Assembly: GCF_050753365.1 (NCBI RefSeq)
Contig: NZ_JBLZFY010000089.1
Location: 1 to 16,651 of the forward strand
Direction of reading: 5' to 3'
Length of the DNA stretch: 16,651 nucleotides
DNA from: Geminocystis sp050753365
GTDB lineage: Bacteria > Cyanobacteriota > Cyanobacteriia > Cyanobacteriales > Cyanobacteriaceae
Positions 15,420-16,651 of the stretch are shown here, in pieces (position 1 is the stretch's first letter; each line of letters opens with the position of its first letter). The notes beneath the pieces were generated by a model. The model searched no databases and was not told the DNA's origin. It saw nothing but the letters and a program-made list of their open reading frames with translations. A program made the translations under genes and the position numbers.

Positions 15420-15869
15420 ATGAGCAACACTTACGAAATGATGTTTATTTTGCGTCCTGATTTAACTCATGACCAAGTAAACAAACAGTTACACAAATAT
15501 CGTGACTTCCTTAAACAACATGGAGCGGAAAAAGTATCTATGGAACTTTGGGGAAAACGCCGTTTAGCCTATCAAATTCAAAAATTCCAAGACGGGATTT
15601 ATGTTTTGACTCATTATACTGGGGATGGTTCTCAAGTAGCTCTCATTGAAAGAGATATGCGTTTAAGTGAAGAAGTAATCCGCTATCTTACCATCAAACT
15701 TGATAAAGGTTTTGAGTTTGAAGAAAAAGATGTTCCTGAATTACAGTCAACTCCTGTTATTGCTCCCATTGAACAACCTCAAATTGTTACTCCTACTGAA
15801 GAAACTGTTGATTCCGAGCAAGAAACTTCTACAGAAGAAGAAACTGCCGAAGAAGCCGTTGCCGTTTAA
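15420..15869 (+). CDS. rpsF: 30S ribosomal protein S6
   Basis: A 149-aa small-subunit protein. Residues 1-100 are canonical bS6: YEMMFILRPDL (5-15), ELWGKRRLAYQIQKFQDGIYVL (42-63) and EEVIRYLTIKLDKG (84-97). The remaining 50 residues form a low-complexity, Glu/Thr/Pro-rich acidic tail, as is common in cyanobacterial S6. The ribosome binding site AAGGAGA (15404-15410) is 9 nt before ATG 15420. An attenuator-like leader precedes it, and the DUF1818 gene follows after 20 bp, probably in the same transcript. S18 does not follow in this window. Confidence 0.96.
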   Translation: MSNTYEMMFILRPDLTHDQVNKQLHKYRDFLKQHGAEKVSMELWGKRRLAYQIQKFQDGIYVLTHYTGDGSQVALIERDMRLSEEVIRYLTIKLDKGFEFEEKDVPELQSTPVIAPIEQPQIVTPTEETVDSEQETSTEEETAEEAVAV

Positions 15870-15889
15870 TATTATTGAGGAATAATTGT

Positions 15890-16246
15890 TTGATTAAAAA
15901 AGGTAAGGGATGGCGTATTGGTTGGAAAGAATCTGCACCAATGTATCAGGGTTTAATTGGCTCTGATCACTGGGCGATCGAACTTACTACCAAAGAAATG
16001 CAAGATTTTTGCCGTCTTCTCTTGCAAATTCATCAGGCAATAACCGATATAAATGAACACCTCATGGAAGAAGAAACCATCGTCTGTGAGGTAGAAAGCG
16101 ATTTAATCTGGTTGGAGGCGCAAGGATATTTCGATCGATATTCCCTGAGAATTATTTTATTACAGGGGAGAGGGTGTGAAGGTACTTGGGATGAAAGCGT
16201 AATTCAAGAGTTAATTCAAGCCTCTCAATCCTTAGACATTTTCTAG
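15890..16246 (+). CDS. DUF1818 family protein (cyanobacterial, function unknown)
   Basis: A 118-aa soluble protein. It shows the pattern I associate with this cyanobacterial family: GKGWRIGWKESAPMYQGLIG, DHWAIELTTKEMQDFCRLL, EEETIVCEVESDLIWLEAQGY and SLRIILLQGRGCEGTW. The family has no known activity. I take TTG 15890 as the start, because GAGGA (15877-15881) lies 8 nt upstream and MIKKGKGW fits the family; the frame also opens at TTG 15875 (123 aa), which would place the start within that ribosome binding site. It follows rpsF by 20 bp and its stop is 1 nt before the -35 box of the tRNA promoter. There is no membrane segment or signal peptide. Confidence 0.8.
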   Translation: MIKKGKGWRIGWKESAPMYQGLIGSDHWAIELTTKEMQDFCRLLLQIHQAITDINEHLMEEETIVCEVESDLIWLEAQGYFDRYSLRIILLQGRGCEGTWDESVIQELIQASQSLDIF

Positions 16247-16247
16247 C

Positions 16248-16276
16248 TTGACAATGATCAATATTTAAGTTATAAT
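16248..16276 (+). promoter_or_regulatory. Consensus promoter of tRNA-Pro (TTGACA-17-TATAAT)
   Basis: TTGACA (16248-16253) and TATAAT (16271-16276) are both exact consensus boxes with a 17-nt spacer. The predicted start near 16283 lies about 11 nt before the mature tRNA. Confidence 0.85.
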
Positions 16277-16293
16277 TGATAACTGTGAATTAA

Positions 16294-16367
16294 CGGGGCG
16301 TAGCGCAGCTTGGTAGCGCACCACTTTGGGGTAGTGGGGGTCGTGGGTTCAAATCCCGCCGCTCCGA
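16294..16367 (+). tRNA. tRNA-Pro (anticodon GGG)
   Basis: A 74-nt cloverleaf: acceptor CGGGGCG (16294-16300) with CGCTCCG (16360-16366, one G-T pair), D stem GCGC/GCGC, anticodon stem CCACT/AGTGG (16321-16325, 16333-16337), loop TTGGGGT giving anticodon GGG at 16328-16330, variable loop GGGTC, and T stem GTGGG/CCCGC with TTCAAAT. The discriminator base is A16367 and CCA is not encoded. It should read CCC and CCU. Confidence 0.93.
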
Positions 16368-16390
16368 TACATTGTATCGCTTATTTTTAT
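16365..16390 (+). terminator. Possible terminator of tRNA-Pro
   Basis: CGATAC (16365-16370) and GTATCG (16374-16379) form a perfect 6-bp stem with a 3-nt loop, followed by CTTATTTTTAT. The stem overlaps the last two bases of the mature tRNA and is short, so this is tentative. Nothing else is seen in 16391-16470. Confidence 0.35.
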
Positions 16391-16470
16391 TGTGCTTCAG
16401 TTCTTTCTCTTTTAATAATTAGAATAATTGATGCAAATTTGATACGAAAATCCTAATTATGGGAACGATT

Positions 16471-16560
16471 TTAAGCTCTGATATAATCTCTTACCATTGA
16501 TGCTGTAATCTCACCTTTTTTGTGTGCTAATTCAAGAATTTTTACCAGTTGGCTATTGAT
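16471..16560 (-). pseudogene. 3' tail of an unknown minus-strand gene cut by an IS200/IS605 end
   Basis: Reading leftward from 16560, an open frame of 29 codons ends at TAA (16471-16473). It encodes NSQLVKILELAHKKGEITA, then MVRDYIRA, a helical, charged peptide that looks like the real C-terminus of a protein. I do not recognise the parent. The frame stays open into the mobile-element end, through the hairpin to an upstream TGA near 16636, so a fused peptide could be made. The rest of the parent gene would lie beyond the element, outside this window. Confidence 0.45.
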
Positions 16561-16651
16561 TGACACTCCCACGACTGAAGTACGTGGGATTCTTGGTTCA
16601 TAGAGGTTGCTTACCCTGACAGGTATTGCTACCAATCAAAATAGAGGCATC
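16561..16651 (-). mobile_element. Right end of an IS200/IS605-family element (partial, continues past window)
   Basis: In reverse complement the segment reads toward AAGAATCCCACG, a hairpin with CGTGGG (stems 16568-16573 and 16583-16588), and GGGAGTGTCA. That is the layout of IS200/IS605 right ends, where the hairpin follows the tnpB stop and lies in the guide (omega) RNA. One frame ends GSNTCQGKQPL at TGA 16603-16605 (minus strand), which may be the TnpB C-terminus. Only this 91-bp end is inside the window, so it cannot be said whether an intact tnpB lies beyond. It shares its block order with the small insert in the cyclase gene. Confidence 0.7.

Noticed and set aside
15700..15885. Leucine/lysine-rich open frame over the S6 tail
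   Set aside because: It is a frame-shifted reading of the acidic, repetitive S6 C-terminus.

Overview
The window looks like chromosomal DNA of an AT-rich cyanobacterium, perhaps close to Geminocystis or Cyanobacterium (the genus is a guess). The signs are the CGATCG palindrome at 21 places (the core of the cyanobacterial HIP1 repeat), an S6 gene with an acidic tail followed by a cyanobacterial DUF1818 gene, a Tll0287-type haem sensor on a nucleotide cyclase, and a PGM1-type ATP-grasp gene.

Layout. 1-300: a strong promoter and a terminator frame a stand-alone structured RNA of about 240 nt. 347-394: two perfect dyads. 550-2464: a membrane haem-sensor/class III cyclase gene, broken by an insert of about 79 bp that looks like the right end of an IS200/IS605 element. 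2519-6886, minus strand: a TPR protein and a PilB/GspE-like protein whose ATPase motifs have been lost. 7282-9057: a kinase-like protein with Asn at the catalytic Asp position and a polytopic membrane tail. 9431-12801: a compact SNF2 helicase and a coiled-coil protein that may be its partner, separated by a decaying FitA/VapC-type toxin-antitoxin pair. 12858-14399: an ATP-grasp ligase. 14455-15234, minus strand: an FAH-family enzyme. 15420-16246: rpsF with an attenuator-like leader, then a DUF1818 gene. 16248-16367: tRNA-Pro(GGG) behind a consensus promoter. 16471-16651: the tail of an unknown gene cut by the right end of an IS200/IS605 element that runs out of the window.

How it fits together. 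The left third holds signalling and type IV pilus-related genes (cyclase, TPR, MshEN/PilB-like, kinase-like). Three of these proteins appear to have lost or changed key catalytic residues, so some may work as sensors or scaffolds and not as enzymes. The middle may be a helicase-partner operon opened by a TA insertion. The right third is housekeeping. Traces of small IS200/IS605 elements occur at both ends, and two of them share a recognisable right-end layout. No CRISPR array, rRNA or complete transposon was seen. All family names come from reading motifs, not from database searches.
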